Positions 21,001 to 32,165 of a DNA stretch of 64,000 bases are shown piece by piece. The stretch is taken from NCBI GenBank assembly GCA_013076295.1, contig RQOL01000519.1:2470488-2534487 (forward strand). The letters run 5' to 3'. A program made the position numbers and the translations under genes. Numbering within the stretch: the first letter of the stretch is position 1; the number at the start of each line of letters is the position of its first letter. Source of the stretch: Sanderia malayensis (lineage: Eukaryota; Cnidaria; Scyphozoa; Semaeostomeae; Pelagiidae). The notes below the pieces were generated by a model. It saw nothing but the letters and a program-made list of their open reading frames with translations, had not been told where the DNA came from and did not search any database.

Positions 21001-24000
21001 ATGGCATTCGTAAAATCGATCCTTCTTTGTGTCGTGATACTTTGTGTCAGCCATTACTGTCTTGGTAAGATCATCATTTTCTATTTTTTAACTTTCTGCA
21101 CGCTTCCTATTTTTTATAACGTAAGGTTGAAATTGTTGCATGCTGTAAGAACATGAAATCGCTTTATATGTATTCTCTTAAAATGAAAATCAAATCACTA
21201 AGGTTTCTCTTGGATCTACGGAACAGTCTATTATTTAGCTATTAATCTGGCTATTGGGAAATTTTGGGAAGGCATTAGAAAAAAGAGAAATTCAAAGTTT
21301 CTCTACAAAGCTCGTCGTCTTGTCGTGTCAGGATTCCACTCCACCTTCAATCCTTCTAGCTAATTGCGAAATAGGAATTAAACGACTATATTAATGGGCA
21401 TTAAAGCGTCGATACCTGACTACCAAGTACCTCAACTCTTGAATCCCAGCCTTAATTATGAACGGAATTCAGCGCCCGATATTCCAAAACTAAGTATTGC
21501 GGAATCTTAATTCATAACTAAGGAGAGATATAACAGACAGATTTCAGTTGGGGCCAGCAAGAAATAACATCAGACTATTTACCATCAATGTTTCATCGCA
21601 ATTCTCCGATGCCTAATAAATTTTCAAAGCAATTCGCGTGTTTTAAGCGCTAATGTCATTAAACTGATTCTCTAATTGGCAAACACAAACGACATGCGAC
21701 GTGGCCAGACAATTAATTTATCAGGCAATATTTCAATACTTGAATGCAAACTTCAAGCAAATATTTCATGCAACCACAACAGTCATAGAACACAGTAAGC
21801 CTTGTGCGACAGAGATATATTTACTGATATATCTATATATCTATAATATAATTATAGATATAATTATAGATATAGATATAATTATAGATATATCTATATA
21901 TCTATATTTACTATATATTATAGATATATAGAGATATATTTACTGATATATCTATATATCTATAATATAATTATAGATATAATTATAGATATAGATATAA
22001 TTATAGATATATCTATATATCTATATTTACTATATATTATAGATATATAGAGATATATTTACTGCGCATAACAGCTTGCAGAACATAACATTTCTATCGA
22101 AACTGAGCGAACAAGATAAGGAGTATAAGACTCAAATGAGTTCGCTTACCTTTCAGTCAAAGGCTGTTTTGCGCCTTTTCGTATCTTCAAATTATCACAG
22201 TTCTATACATCAGCATTCTCAGCTGTAAGGAAGAAAAAATTCATTATATTACACGTAGCTATTACGCGCTTTTATATGAAAAACTAGTTCATAGGAGATA
22301 GGAGCTAGGATGACCAAAAATTTGAAATACTGTAGTCGTTTTAGTCGTTAGGTTCAAGAAAAATAAGGAAACTGTAAGATTTTGGGCGCCAATTCGGGTT
22401 TGTTATAAAAGAAAAAACTTGTAACAAACAGCTTCAATCAAGTTAATCATAGGTGGATCAAGATAACAAAGTTCGTAAAAGCCTACGAGGTTCAAAGACA
22501 GAAATTGCGGAGTCCTTGTTTCATGCTTAGTTTCTGTCATATTAACTCGAAAAGATTCCTGGGATGTCAGAATCAACTTAAAAAGTTCATGATATGGGAA
22601 TACATAACCAGGCATAACTGTTGGAAGGTTCATGATATAATAAAGTCGCTTGAAACGAAATAGCTACTGTCCGCTCTATGTGGTGAACTTTACTAACTCT
22701 TCATCAAAGAACCGAACGCTACCTCCTCTTAAACAACGTGAAGGGTAAGGCGTGGTCTAATCACATAATGTGTGCAAGCAATGTTGCCTTCTTCGTCAAA
22801 TCTTCTCGAATTTTTGTGCTTGCTCATCGGTCCAAGCTGGAACACTTCACATATAAATATACCCTCAAAGGTTTTCGCCCACGGTTGGTATAATCAGATA
22901 GTCAAAAGATTGGTAATATTGTTCACATGCTGCGAAGCATTGCATGTACCATGTCCACTCAAAAATGATACAATCGGTAATGCCATAGCTGCGCGGTAAA
23001 GATATTGCTCTTCACCAAACTCAGTTAGTCGCTACTGGCAAGTTTCAAGAAATATAAACTTCCAATGACTGTGAGCCTTTCATTTCTTACAATTTAGCAT
23101 TCGCGGGCATTGAACTCTATCAGAGCTAATTCAATTTTATTTTGAACCGGAGGGAGCTTCAGCCCCACCCTCGCCAATATTCACAAATATTTGTTTCTTT
23201 AAACCTCAATTTATAAATCTTCTAAATAGATCATCATTTGTTTATCAGTTAAACAAGGCAAATTATAAACTGGGTCGTTTTCCAGCAATAGAAAGAACAG
23301 TGTCTAAGTTTTCCCTGGTGGAGCGCCCCTGATCTCCATATATACGCTTCAACCCAACTCGACCATTCCGACAGAATTGGTATTTCTTATAGGCAAATAT
23401 AACACGCCACTCAACACAAACCGTTGATTTTTTGCACAAAGATCAGATACAATACGAAATTTTCTTTCCCATACACCAAAATCGTGCAGTTGTCTCCAAG
23501 ATTACCGACTCTAACCATCTCCAACTCGCAATAGTAATACCGTATTTCCTCGATTAAACGTTTATTAATCTCGGCACTTTTTCAGGGGGCGCCTAATCGA
23601 GGGAGGCCATTATTCAAGGGGGGCGTTTATTAGAAAGTACAAGATCACCGCCTCTGTCATTTGGTCCAGAAAAAGAGAAAATGGTTTAGTTGTGCTATGG
23701 CTTTATTGAGCAACAATACACTACAGCAACTTACAAAAAATTGTTGTGTGGGGGGGCGTTTAATCGAAGGGGGCGTTTATTTCAAAAATTAGTAGCATAA
23801 GGGGACGTTTATTCGAGGGGGGCTTCTAATCGAGGGGGCGTTTAATCGAGGAAATAAGGTATTCACAATGGTCCGCTGTAGATGGAATTCTCACCAAAAT
23901 ATATTGGAACGATTCAATTTATCACCCTTGCGCTCAACAACTGCGACCTCTTGGGTCAGTAAGGGAAATTATCGCACCCTCCCTTCCCACCGGAAAAAAT

Positions 24001-25655
24001 CTTGATTTACGTCAGGATTGTTGCTCAAACCATCATGAAATCGAACATTCCATGTAAACAACAAACCAAAACTTACAGTGTTGTTGGCATCAACTTGTAG
24101 CTATCATCGTTAATCTCATACGGGGGATTTCAAATGTTTTATTGAATCATCCAAGTAGCCATTAACACTTGATAGTTCTACTTGCATCCTTAAAGCCTTT
24201 AATCCATAAACTGCAATCATGTTTATAGCTAACAACAAACGTTTTGAGATTAACTAGCAGCATCAATTTAACAAACTTTTTTATTTTTCAGGTGCACCAG
24301 AACCAAGCACAGGTAGCTGCAAAATTATCTTTCTGATTATAATATATTATAAAAAACAAAAGCTGCTTTTTTTTCAAATACCTGTCGAATCAATGATACT
24401 GAAAAATCTCATGGCGTTGAATAAAACCATACCTGCTTTAATTATTCAGTTTTCTTTTCATAGCAAAACCTGAGCCAGAGTCACCAAAACCAGAGCCAGA
24501 AAAATCCAGCACACCATCAGCAGGTAATATCTAAAACATTAAATTAAATATATCTTTAAAAAATAACTAATATACTAAAGCTTGGCACAATCCTATAGTA
24601 TAGCCAAGATAAAAATAATAGATCCATTACTGTATCTTGTTATAAACAGATTTAATAAATCTAGTTGGACTTAATACAACTGCTGGCCCTGAAGAAGGGA
24701 ATAAGATAAGCTTTAGGTACCACACCTTTATCCACCCCCTATACATTCTCATTGAATTTAAGCAAATTACAAGATCAATCCTGGCAATTGCTGGAGGGAC
24801 ACTACCCCTCCCTCTCCCAATCCCTAAGGGTGGCACCACACTGTTAGGGATCACCCATGGTGATATTCACACAAGCCAGCTGCAGACAATGTTGCAACTT
24901 GACAACAATGTTGTTGCAAAAGACGTTAGTTCTGCATGGAATATCTCACATCTCGCATACATTAACAGCCAGAAATTGAATTGAAAGTCAAAAAAGCATA
25001 CTTCACATATGATGTTAATTTTTGTGATGACATCTTCTGAATTTGCCTTCACAATGCAAAACACTGCAAGAAAAATGAAAAAACAAACTTCAGTATCAAG
25101 AAGTTGTCTAGCAAATGTAATGCAAATAGCAGCAAGTTTAAGCCATTAATTGAGTGCATAGCATACAAGGGACAAAAGTCTTGGAAAACATAGATTTTAC
25201 CAAGTTTTGTAAGTATCCTAGGGGGTCTGCTGGAAACAACGACATTGTTTTACGGGGAGTGAGGGGTGGAATAAAGTATGCAAAAAGGAATTTTGTTGGC
25301 TGGTAGCTTCATTTGTAATTTCAAAAGTGCCCCAAAGATGTTTATCCTTTTTATAAAACATAATATTGAATAAAAATCCAGATAATTACATAAGCCCAGC
25401 AATGGAGGTTATTTGTCAAGAAACATATCCTTCACCACTTATCATTTCCTTACTCCATTACCTCATGCAGAGCTCTAACTAACATATATTCTAAACTGTA
25501 TTACAGAGGAGATAGCCAACTATGCTACACTTGGAACTTTGGTTGGGGTCTTCTTCATTCTTGCAATTGTTTTTGGAATTTTATGGTGGAAAGCAAAAAG
25601 TGCTCTGAAGAGCCTCAGGACACAACCACAACAGAAGACGGGGCCATTGGCATGA
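21001..25655 (+). CDS. Very small type I membrane protein (signal peptide, Pro/Glu-rich ectodomain, TM)
   Basis: Four exons, 21001-21064, 24292-24312, 24464-24523 and 25507-25655, join by three phase-1 introns into 97 residues. Exon 1 is a signal peptide (MAFVKSILLCVVILCVSHYC) starting at a well-placed ATG (CACAAATGG). Exon 2 is a 21-base microexon (APEPST), and exon 3 is Pro/Glu/Ser-rich (PEPESPKPEPEKSSTPSA). Exon 4 carries YATLGTLVGVFFILAIVFGI as the membrane span, then WWKAKSALKSLRTQ and a short cytoplasmic tail ending GPLA. With 15-20 residues trimmed, the mature ectodomain is only about 30-40 residues, stalk-like and possibly O-glycosylated. No family is recognised. Because every intron is phase 1, the stalk exons could be skipped or repeated without a frame change. 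Intron 1 is 3.2 kb and holds repeats. Confidence 0.75.
21812..22065. repeat. Two-copy 119-bp AT tandem repeat, internally palindromic
   Basis: GAGATATATTTACTG recurs at 21812, 21931 and 22050, an exact 119-base spacing. The unit is built of TATAGATATA / TATATCTATA palindromes. It is in intron 1 of the small membrane protein gene. Confidence 0.9.
23538..23861. mobile_element. MITE of the GGGGCGTTTAATCGA family, copy 2
   Basis: It begins TACCGTATTTCCTCGATTAA and ends with the inverse (TTAATCGAGGAAATAAGGTA). Both halves repeat GGGGGCGTTTAATCGA / GGGGCGTTTATT blocks. It sits in intron 1 of the small membrane protein gene. Confidence 0.85.
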
Positions 25656-26974
25656 ACCAGAACATTTAAAAACATACTTATTTACTGCACTTATCTTCTG
25701 GGTAACATGAATTACAATTGTATCTAATATTAATTTCTTTGCTTTTATGGCGACTGTCTTTGTCAATTGGTTGGTCTCATTTAGAGAGCTCCTCTTCAAT
25801 TAACCTATTCTATATACACTCACATAATGCCCTTTATCAACCTTTTTAGTTTGAAATACTGTAGTTTTTAGTTAATTTGCTACTTTGTAATGTATTTAAT
25901 TGTATCGTAATTTGACTATAATTGTAAAAAGGTGGCATTATATTACAGTGAAAATGAAACTTAACCTAAATCTAAACACTGCTTGTGGTATTTCACTATT
26001 TTGCTCATAGCATGGTATTAAATCTGGTATTTGTATTTGTACTGACAATAAAAGCCTGCTTCCATTTAAACCAATAAAAGCCTGCATTTTTTTATAAGAA
26101 ACCCTCTAATAAGAAACTGACCCGCAAGATACCTAAACAAATTAATGTGTGTTAAAGGTTTCTACTGAGCTTAAACAAAACAAGAAGTTGAACAACTTCG
26201 ACATAGCAGTGACAAAATAAAAAAGTAATTGTACATGCAAAAGAGTCGGAATTACAGCTGACAAGGGAGGAAGAAAGACTTTACTTTTTCTTTGCAGTTT
26301 TTAACTGAAAATATCCACGTACGTATTCAAATGTGAGAGTTCTATTTTACCTTTGGGGTTTAGTCTGTCATTTTATTGCAGGATGGCTGGATGACAATTT
26401 TTTGCTTCACAACCTCACCTTCAAATATCCATATGGTGGCCAGTACGGGCACCCCGCCCCCTTCCCTTGTTAATTTATCTGGCCTAAATGTTATACTTCG
26501 GCACTCCAATTTAAGCAAAACCAGTTGCTTGAATTGAAAGGGGTCTTACAACATTGACAGGTAAATTAGTTATACGCCATTACGGGGATAACGTGATTGA
26601 AATAATAAAATTAATAATGAACTTACCATCTTATTCCCTTGAAAAAAAAACAAGTGGCAAAGAGCTCAAAAGAAGACAACTTCACTTCGTGTGATAAAAT
26701 GTGTGACTGCATGCAATGCAATGCAATGCAAAGGAGGGGAGGGACGAGCGAGAAGGGAGAGAAAGCGGAAGAACATTAGGGTGGGTTAGTTGGGGTTGGG
26801 GGCCTTTGTGACAACGAATTGGTGGATCGACAAATTAACATGACAAAAGAGATGGGGCCACTTGGAACGATGGGGTTGAAAAAACCGAGGTTACTTGTAT
26901 ACAGTGACGTCACATGAGTGGGATGAGCGAATTTCCAAGTTTGCCTCCTCTATTTTCAACATGATATATTGTAG
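25656..26974. other. Intergenic region
   Basis: 3' flank of the small membrane gene; AATAAA-like signals lie near 26048-26075. It contains a short ATGCA tandem run near 26710-26733 and a fragment of the TTTATAAGAAACC element near 26088. No gene is seen. Confidence 0.5.
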
Positions 26975-27397
26975 TTGCATCTACAATGCCAACAATGTTG
27001 TACCATTCAGACAAATAGACAACAACCACTGTGTTCCAATGATCTAACCGTTAAATGTGCGGCAAAGTCAAGGGATGCTGATGGCAATCATGGATGCTCA
27101 AAACATGCTGGAGGGAGGACAATGTCATTGTCGCATTGTCTTTCTTCACCGAGCGAAGCATTATTGCCTGAGCTTCAATCTCTTGAGACCCAAGTCCTCT
27201 GTCCTAGACCGTCATCCGATTTAATTGATTTAAAAAACGTACCTGGCTATGAGCGATCGAAAGCAGAAAGACAACAGGACACGCCATCTGGTAGTAGGAA
27301 ATTAAGCGCGTGTAACGTCAGATGCAACACACCATTGCCAAAGGAGATGCCTGCTTTTTTGCAAATAATCATTGAATCACATGGGACAATCGCTTAA
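26975..27397 (+). CDS. Uncertain 140-codon ORF, tail to tail with the kinase gene
   Basis: This uninterrupted frame starts with ATG at 26975 and ends one base before the antisense stop of the kinase gene. It has Cys-rich patches at the start (CQQCCTIQTNRQQPLCSND) and a Ser/Leu-rich middle, with no signal peptide, membrane span or known domain. Its length is above what is typical for chance ORFs in this AT-rich sequence, but nothing else supports coding. It could be an exon of an unseen gene. Confidence 0.25.
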   Translation: MHLQCQQCCTIQTNRQQPLCSNDLTVKCAAKSRDADGNHGCSKHAGGRTMSLSHCLSSPSEALLPELQSLETQVLCPRPSSDLIDLKNVPGYERSKAERQQDTPSGSRKLSACNVRCNTPLPKEMPAFLQIIIESHGTIA

Positions 27398-27398
27398 A

Positions 27399-28397
27399 TC
27401 ATCCATGTCCCAAGATGAATTGGATAATAACAAACCTAAAATTTCTGTACAACACTCTACTGGACAACCAATCAATAACTTTAACTTGTTTCACTTTTTG
27501 CTTAACCTCACTTGCGTTTGGTCGATTGTGATAATCGCACTCTAGCATGGTTCGAATCAACGATTTTAAGAGGTCAGATCCTGGAAATGAAACTGAAAGC
27601 TGTTCTTCTTTGACATCTTTGCTTTGTGTGGCCATGGCATGCCCTAGCCCAACTTTTGATCCTTGGGCGCCGCAAACAAATACCCCATACATCCTTTTGG
27701 AATTCCAAAGTATGTAATCACGTGAGAAGATGGCATGGAATATCCCTCCAAGTGAAAAAATATCTGCTTTCTCAGTGTAGTGCTTGTCAAAGAACTCTGG
27801 AGCCATCCAATGCATGGGGCCGGTACCCGATTTCATGTAGTATGTTTCCATATCCATACCGCTGTTACCAATATTCTTCAAAGCAGCATATTCTCTTGCC
27901 AGGCCAAAATCTGTAATCTTCAGGTCTTCTGAAATCGTGTCTGTCAAAAGGATGTTATCTGCTTTCAGGTCTCTATGCACAATAGCTGGATTGCGTGAAT
28001 GCAAGAAATTCAAAGCTTCAGACATCTGCCTGAGCCATTTTAAATTGGTTTCGACACTGCTTGGTTTATTGAGCCGTGAGTTCAAATCTCCGCCTTGACA
28101 GAGCTCTGTTAAAATGACAACGAAGGCGCCAATGGGAGAAAAGCAGAGGCTAAAACCAATAATTCGTACAATATGCTCATGATGAGCTTTTGAAAGCGTA
28201 TCAACCTCGCGTAAAAAATTGCCAGTGTTCTGCGTATTACATTGAATTGTTTTCAAAGCGAACTTTCTCTGGTTGTTTTTATCGTAGACCTGATAAACAG
28301 TACCAAATGCTCCATTTCCCAGATATTTCTCAATGAAGAGCCGCCGATCGTTGAAGGTTATTTCCAGACCTACTTGGAAAGCAGCATTCATTTTCAA
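27399..28397 (-). CDS. Intronless protein kinase, STK35/PDIK1L-like
   Basis: One open frame of 332 residues. A complete kinase domain is visible: Gly loop GNGAFGTVY (27-35), VAIK-type Lys49 in FALKT, the likely helix C Glu64, catalytic loop HRDLKADN (141-148), DFG at 163-165, and the activation segment ending APE at 199-201. The phrase APEFFDKHYTEKADIFSLG closely resembles the region that follows APE in vertebrate STK35 and PDIK1L, so a Ser/Thr kinase of that small family is the best call. All catalytic residues are present and activity is expected. The rest of the window's genes are exon-rich, so the lack of introns suggests an old retrocopy or a naturally intronless family member. The last ~25 residues (VLYRNFRFVIIQFILGHG) lie outside the domain. 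Confidence 0.85.
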   Translation of the reverse strand: MKMNAAFQVGLEITFNDRRLFIEKYLGNGAFGTVYQVYDKNNQRKFALKTIQCNTQNTGNFLREVDTLSKAHHEHIVRIIGFSLCFSPIGAFVVILTELCQGGDLNSRLNKPSSVETNLKWLRQMSEALNFLHSRNPAIVHRDLKADNILLTDTISEDLKITDFGLAREYAALKNIGNSGMDMETYYMKSGTGPMHWMAPEFFDKHYTEKADIFSLGGIFHAIFSRDYILWNSKRMYGVFVCGAQGSKVGLGHAMATQSKDVKEEQLSVSFPGSDLLKSLIRTMLECDYHNRPNASEVKQKVKQVKVIDWLSSRVLYRNFRFVIIQFILGHG

Positions 28398-29115
28398 GTC
28401 AATTTAATAAGACAGTATGTACTCTAGCAAACTGCACATGCGATGCGAAGTGAACGAAGAAAAAAGGAAAGAAAGATGGTTTGGTTTTGTTTTCTGGTGT
28501 TTTTCGACTTTGTTGTAACGCGTGCCTTGCTCCCTTCAGGATTGGTGGATCCAGCAATCCACGAATTAACATGACAAAAAAAGTTGATGTCAAATCAGAT
28601 TCCAATCCTATTTTTGCTTACATGTTGAAGGCAACAATTGTAGTTCTTTTTGTAAATAATACAAGTTTTGAAATAAAAAGTAAATCACGCATTTTCAAAA
28701 ACAAGACAACTATTTATTTACAAAACAACAACTGTTTACTTCAAAACTAGCGATACTAAGGATATGCTAGTTTTGTAAAAACGTACGAGAAACACAGTAA
28801 TTAAAAAGCCTAGACACCAGACAGAGTTTTAACTTTATTCATTTGTAATTAAATGTAATGCAATTGCCATATTTGCTTCTTTAATTAGCCTTAATTTTAT
28901 ATGCTAATAGGATTTGGGGCAAGATATCTTAAAATTAAATGAAAATGAAAAATGAAGCAATATAAAGTATCAAAAGTTGATGTTTATATAAAATTATGAT
29001 AATTATAACAATGACGATTATGATTATAATTATGATGATATCAAAACCTCAACTAACTTAGTATGCACACACATCCTTAATAGTACAATCTTTGTCCACC
29101 TTCCATTATATGACG
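28398..29115. other. Intergenic, probable kinase promoter side and GT31 3' flank
   Basis: Very AT-rich. It contains a (AATTATGAT)-like simple stretch at about 28985-29042. No gene is seen. Confidence 0.5.
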
Positions 29116-31940
29116 TCATTCCCTACCAGGATAGACTTTGAACCCACCAATGTTCCAAGCGGGTTTGTTACGGCAAGGTTTCGGTTCTTGGTAGTACATC
29201 CCACCCATAGCCCTCCAATTCAGGAAAGGTTCATGACTGCAGTGTTGACCAACGATACTATCTGTATACGCGCTGTACTTTGTCGCATTGCCATCGCCCC
29301 TTCGCGCCCAAAACTCCAGCATGTCGTCCTTGTACAAACCGTGTAGTGCAATGTAGCGGTCGCATAAACCAACTTGGCTCTTGAGCCGTGCCTCGTGTGA
29401 TGCAGGAGGTGAGTGGTGGATTCTCATGTTGTCCACTCTGATCAACTGTGTTTGATTTAGGCCCAATTCTTGCTCCCAAATCGCTATCTGCTGGTCGCCA
29501 TACGGATGGCAGAGCATTTTGGCGCCATCTTGGGCGAGAAACTTCGAAATGAGGTCGTCGGAAAACATCACAATCCCCTCGTCGATGTAAACAATGCCGT
29601 CGCCTTGACAATGAAGCCAACCGTAGTGCACGTCACGGCGCGGGAAATGAGGCAAGTCCCATAACAAGTGATCCACACATAGCATGACGTCATCATCAGT
29701 TCTCAGAGCAAAGCTGAAATTGTAATTCGCTTTGGCCCACTGAAACAGGTACAAGATTCTGAACCCGAATTCGATTCCGCGGCCGACAGGTGTGAAGATG
29801 ATGTCTCCGTGTTCACTTTGTTCCTGCTCAATCGCAGTCCGAATATTCTCGTCCGATATAGAGTCGATGCGATCCGTGAAAAACCAACATGCAACCTAGA
29901 ACATAAAATAGATATTTAGTTTTACCAAATAATATTCAGCCAAAACAAGTCTTTTGCTGATCATTTTCTACCATCTCTTGAAAGTTTTAAAGTTTTAAGC
30001 AGAGCATTATGGCTGTATATGTAAGAGTTAAAGCCAATGTTGAAGAACGTTTTCAAGAAAATCCCCACTTCCAAATAAAAATATAGTTGAGCTTTTTCAC
30101 ACGTTCTTTAGAAATTCTTGTCAGTCCTCTACTATTTACACGCATTTTCTTTTATAAACAAACTAAGTTCGGGATTAAAGCCTAGCTAAATTTGTAAACT
30201 GCATTTTTGAAAATCAAATTGCAAAAGAGCTGCCTTTCAGATAACCAATGACGTAATCGTCTAGAAGAATAATTTCCATCCATTCCATATCGCCCTTACT
30301 AATGTAGTTCTAATGTAATGTAGATCATCAAAAGTAGCAAATAACTCCTCAAGAAGTTTCCTATAACAGAAAATCCACCCCACGTGCCACTAATTGCACA
30401 ATGTTTTGACTATTCTATTTTTTTAGCAAGTTCTTAAGTATAAGGATCGTCAGCACTATAGCGCTTCTTATTTCTTCCTGATCTGTTTCTTGTCGGGTAG
30501 TTCTTATCGCATTTATTTCTGTTCATATGCTCACCAAACTGCGTTTCATACTTCACAACAGTGCCTTTGACTTCGATACAATAGTTACAGTGGAAAATAA
30601 TGCAAGTTTTAAAACAGGGGTCGTATATTGGGTCGTGGGTCTGCGGGTCACCGGGTCGTGTGGTCCAGCGATTAGAGCTACCCATTCTTGTCTTTGCGAA
30701 TCGAGTACAACAACGTGCGCTTCTTCAGGTCAACTCATGTGAGAAAATAACCTTGTTTGAACAACTGACTCAAAAAGAAGCATTTTTAATCTTGGTTTCA
30801 TCGCAACCCTTTCCCTATGCTTTAATTTTCTTTAAGTTTCAAGCAGCTGACAAAACTGCTATGAATGGGTGTTAGTGTTTTCATAACATGTTAACACCGC
30901 ATGTAAGTGAAAAATGCACAAGTGAAAAAGCTGAACGTTGTTGGTTTCTGAGTTATCGGGAACATACTTAAACCAAAATTTAGGGTTTAGCGAGCAATCG
31001 CGACTCAATACTAAGGGCAATTAAAAACAGCTCGAACTTTAGGGGGTTCGAGTTAAAATGGGTTCCAATAATCGGAGATTGTAGGCAACAAATTGAGAAT
31101 TGAACCTACCCGTGACTCATTGACGCATTCCTTCCACCACGTGCTCCTTATGTTCCGTCTTCTCTGAAACTTCGAGGCTGCAGTAAGAACCAAAATAACC
31201 AAATCGACATTTGGCGGTTTGCTCGCCTTGACAATCTGATCACCATACAACAATAAACTATTGTTCACCGCAGTGTCCGCTCGTCTTTTGTCATCACTGC
31301 TACTCAGCCTTGTTCTTGTCTTTGCTTTTGCCATTGTCGCCTTGAATATCGACGTCGCCGTCCCAGCTTCTATCGTAGCAGAAGGCATCGCTGTAGCCTC
31401 CGACAATTCATTGCCCGTTGCAATTGTAGCGGTAGTATTAGCAGTAGCATTGCCAACTCTCGAGAGCTTATGGGCCGCCGTCATTAGCTTCATACCGTCA
31501 TGATACAGTTTTGCGTGCCTACCATCATATTGATCACCCTTCGTCTTCCCTACACTATTACCAAAATCTTTCTCCTTCTTCCTCAAAGAGGCCAGCAATT
31601 TCTCCGCCACTCTAAGCCGACCTGATACCTTTGATTGGTCCGGTTCCCTGAGTTGGTCGGGTACTTTGGGCTTTTCCACAGAATTCACAACGGTTCCGAC
31701 CCAGTTAAATCGCCTTGGTGCTGGAATAATGCTATAATAAGACGAAGTCGAATTGCCATTTCCATTTCTACCAATGTACAGATACAACCGGACATCGAGT
31801 ACATACCCCAAGATTACAAGTACGATTAGCTGCAGGATAACCATGCCAGTAAACAGAGAGATCTTATACATATTAACGATGCTTCGTTGTCCTGCATTTC
31901 TCTTGCCATGAGGCCGAAAAGACCTGGTTGTTAATAGCAT
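29116..31940 (-). CDS. GT31-family glycosyltransferase (beta-1,3-galactosyltransferase-like), type II Golgi protein
   Basis: Two exons on the - strand, 31940-31110 and 29895-29116, join at a phase-0 intron into 536 residues. A cytoplasmic N-terminus is followed by one membrane anchor at about 27-48 (KISLFTGMVILQLIVLVILG). A long stem rich in Ala/Thr/Lys then leads into the catalytic domain. GT31 motifs are NVDLVILVLTAASKFQRRRN and IRSTWW (about 244-269), VACWFFTDR across the splice junction, and the metal-binding FALRTDDDVML with DDD at 344-346. The usual ED-x-x-x-G motif is replaced by PYGDQQIAIWEQ. The C-terminus is long, with several Cys and a W-rich stretch. It should transfer a sugar from a UDP-sugar in the Golgi; acceptor and linkage cannot be told. 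ATG at 31871 (MYKISLF) is an alternative start. Confidence 0.85.
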
Positions 31941-32165
31941 GAAAGCGTATTATATCACTTTGAATCAATGAATGGGTGTACCTGGTGTGACTTCATCGAT
32001 CTATGATCTGATCTTCTGTGGTTGCTGGTATATCGTGCATAAGTGTAAGTGTATAAGTGCTGGTATCGTGTCAGTGTAGTGGATGCTGGACGTAAAGCAC
32101 CATTGTATTAATTGTACCACCGGCAAGAATAAAGTACGGAATAGTGCGTTGCCATACATGCTGCA

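Noticed and set aside
21701..21931. 76-codon ORF of Tyr/Ile/Asp repeats
   Set aside because: Translation of the 119-bp AT tandem repeat.
31261..31503. 80-codon + strand hydrophobic ORF
   Set aside because: Antisense of the GT31 stem-coding exon; Ala/Thr-rich codons give Val/Ala on the other strand.
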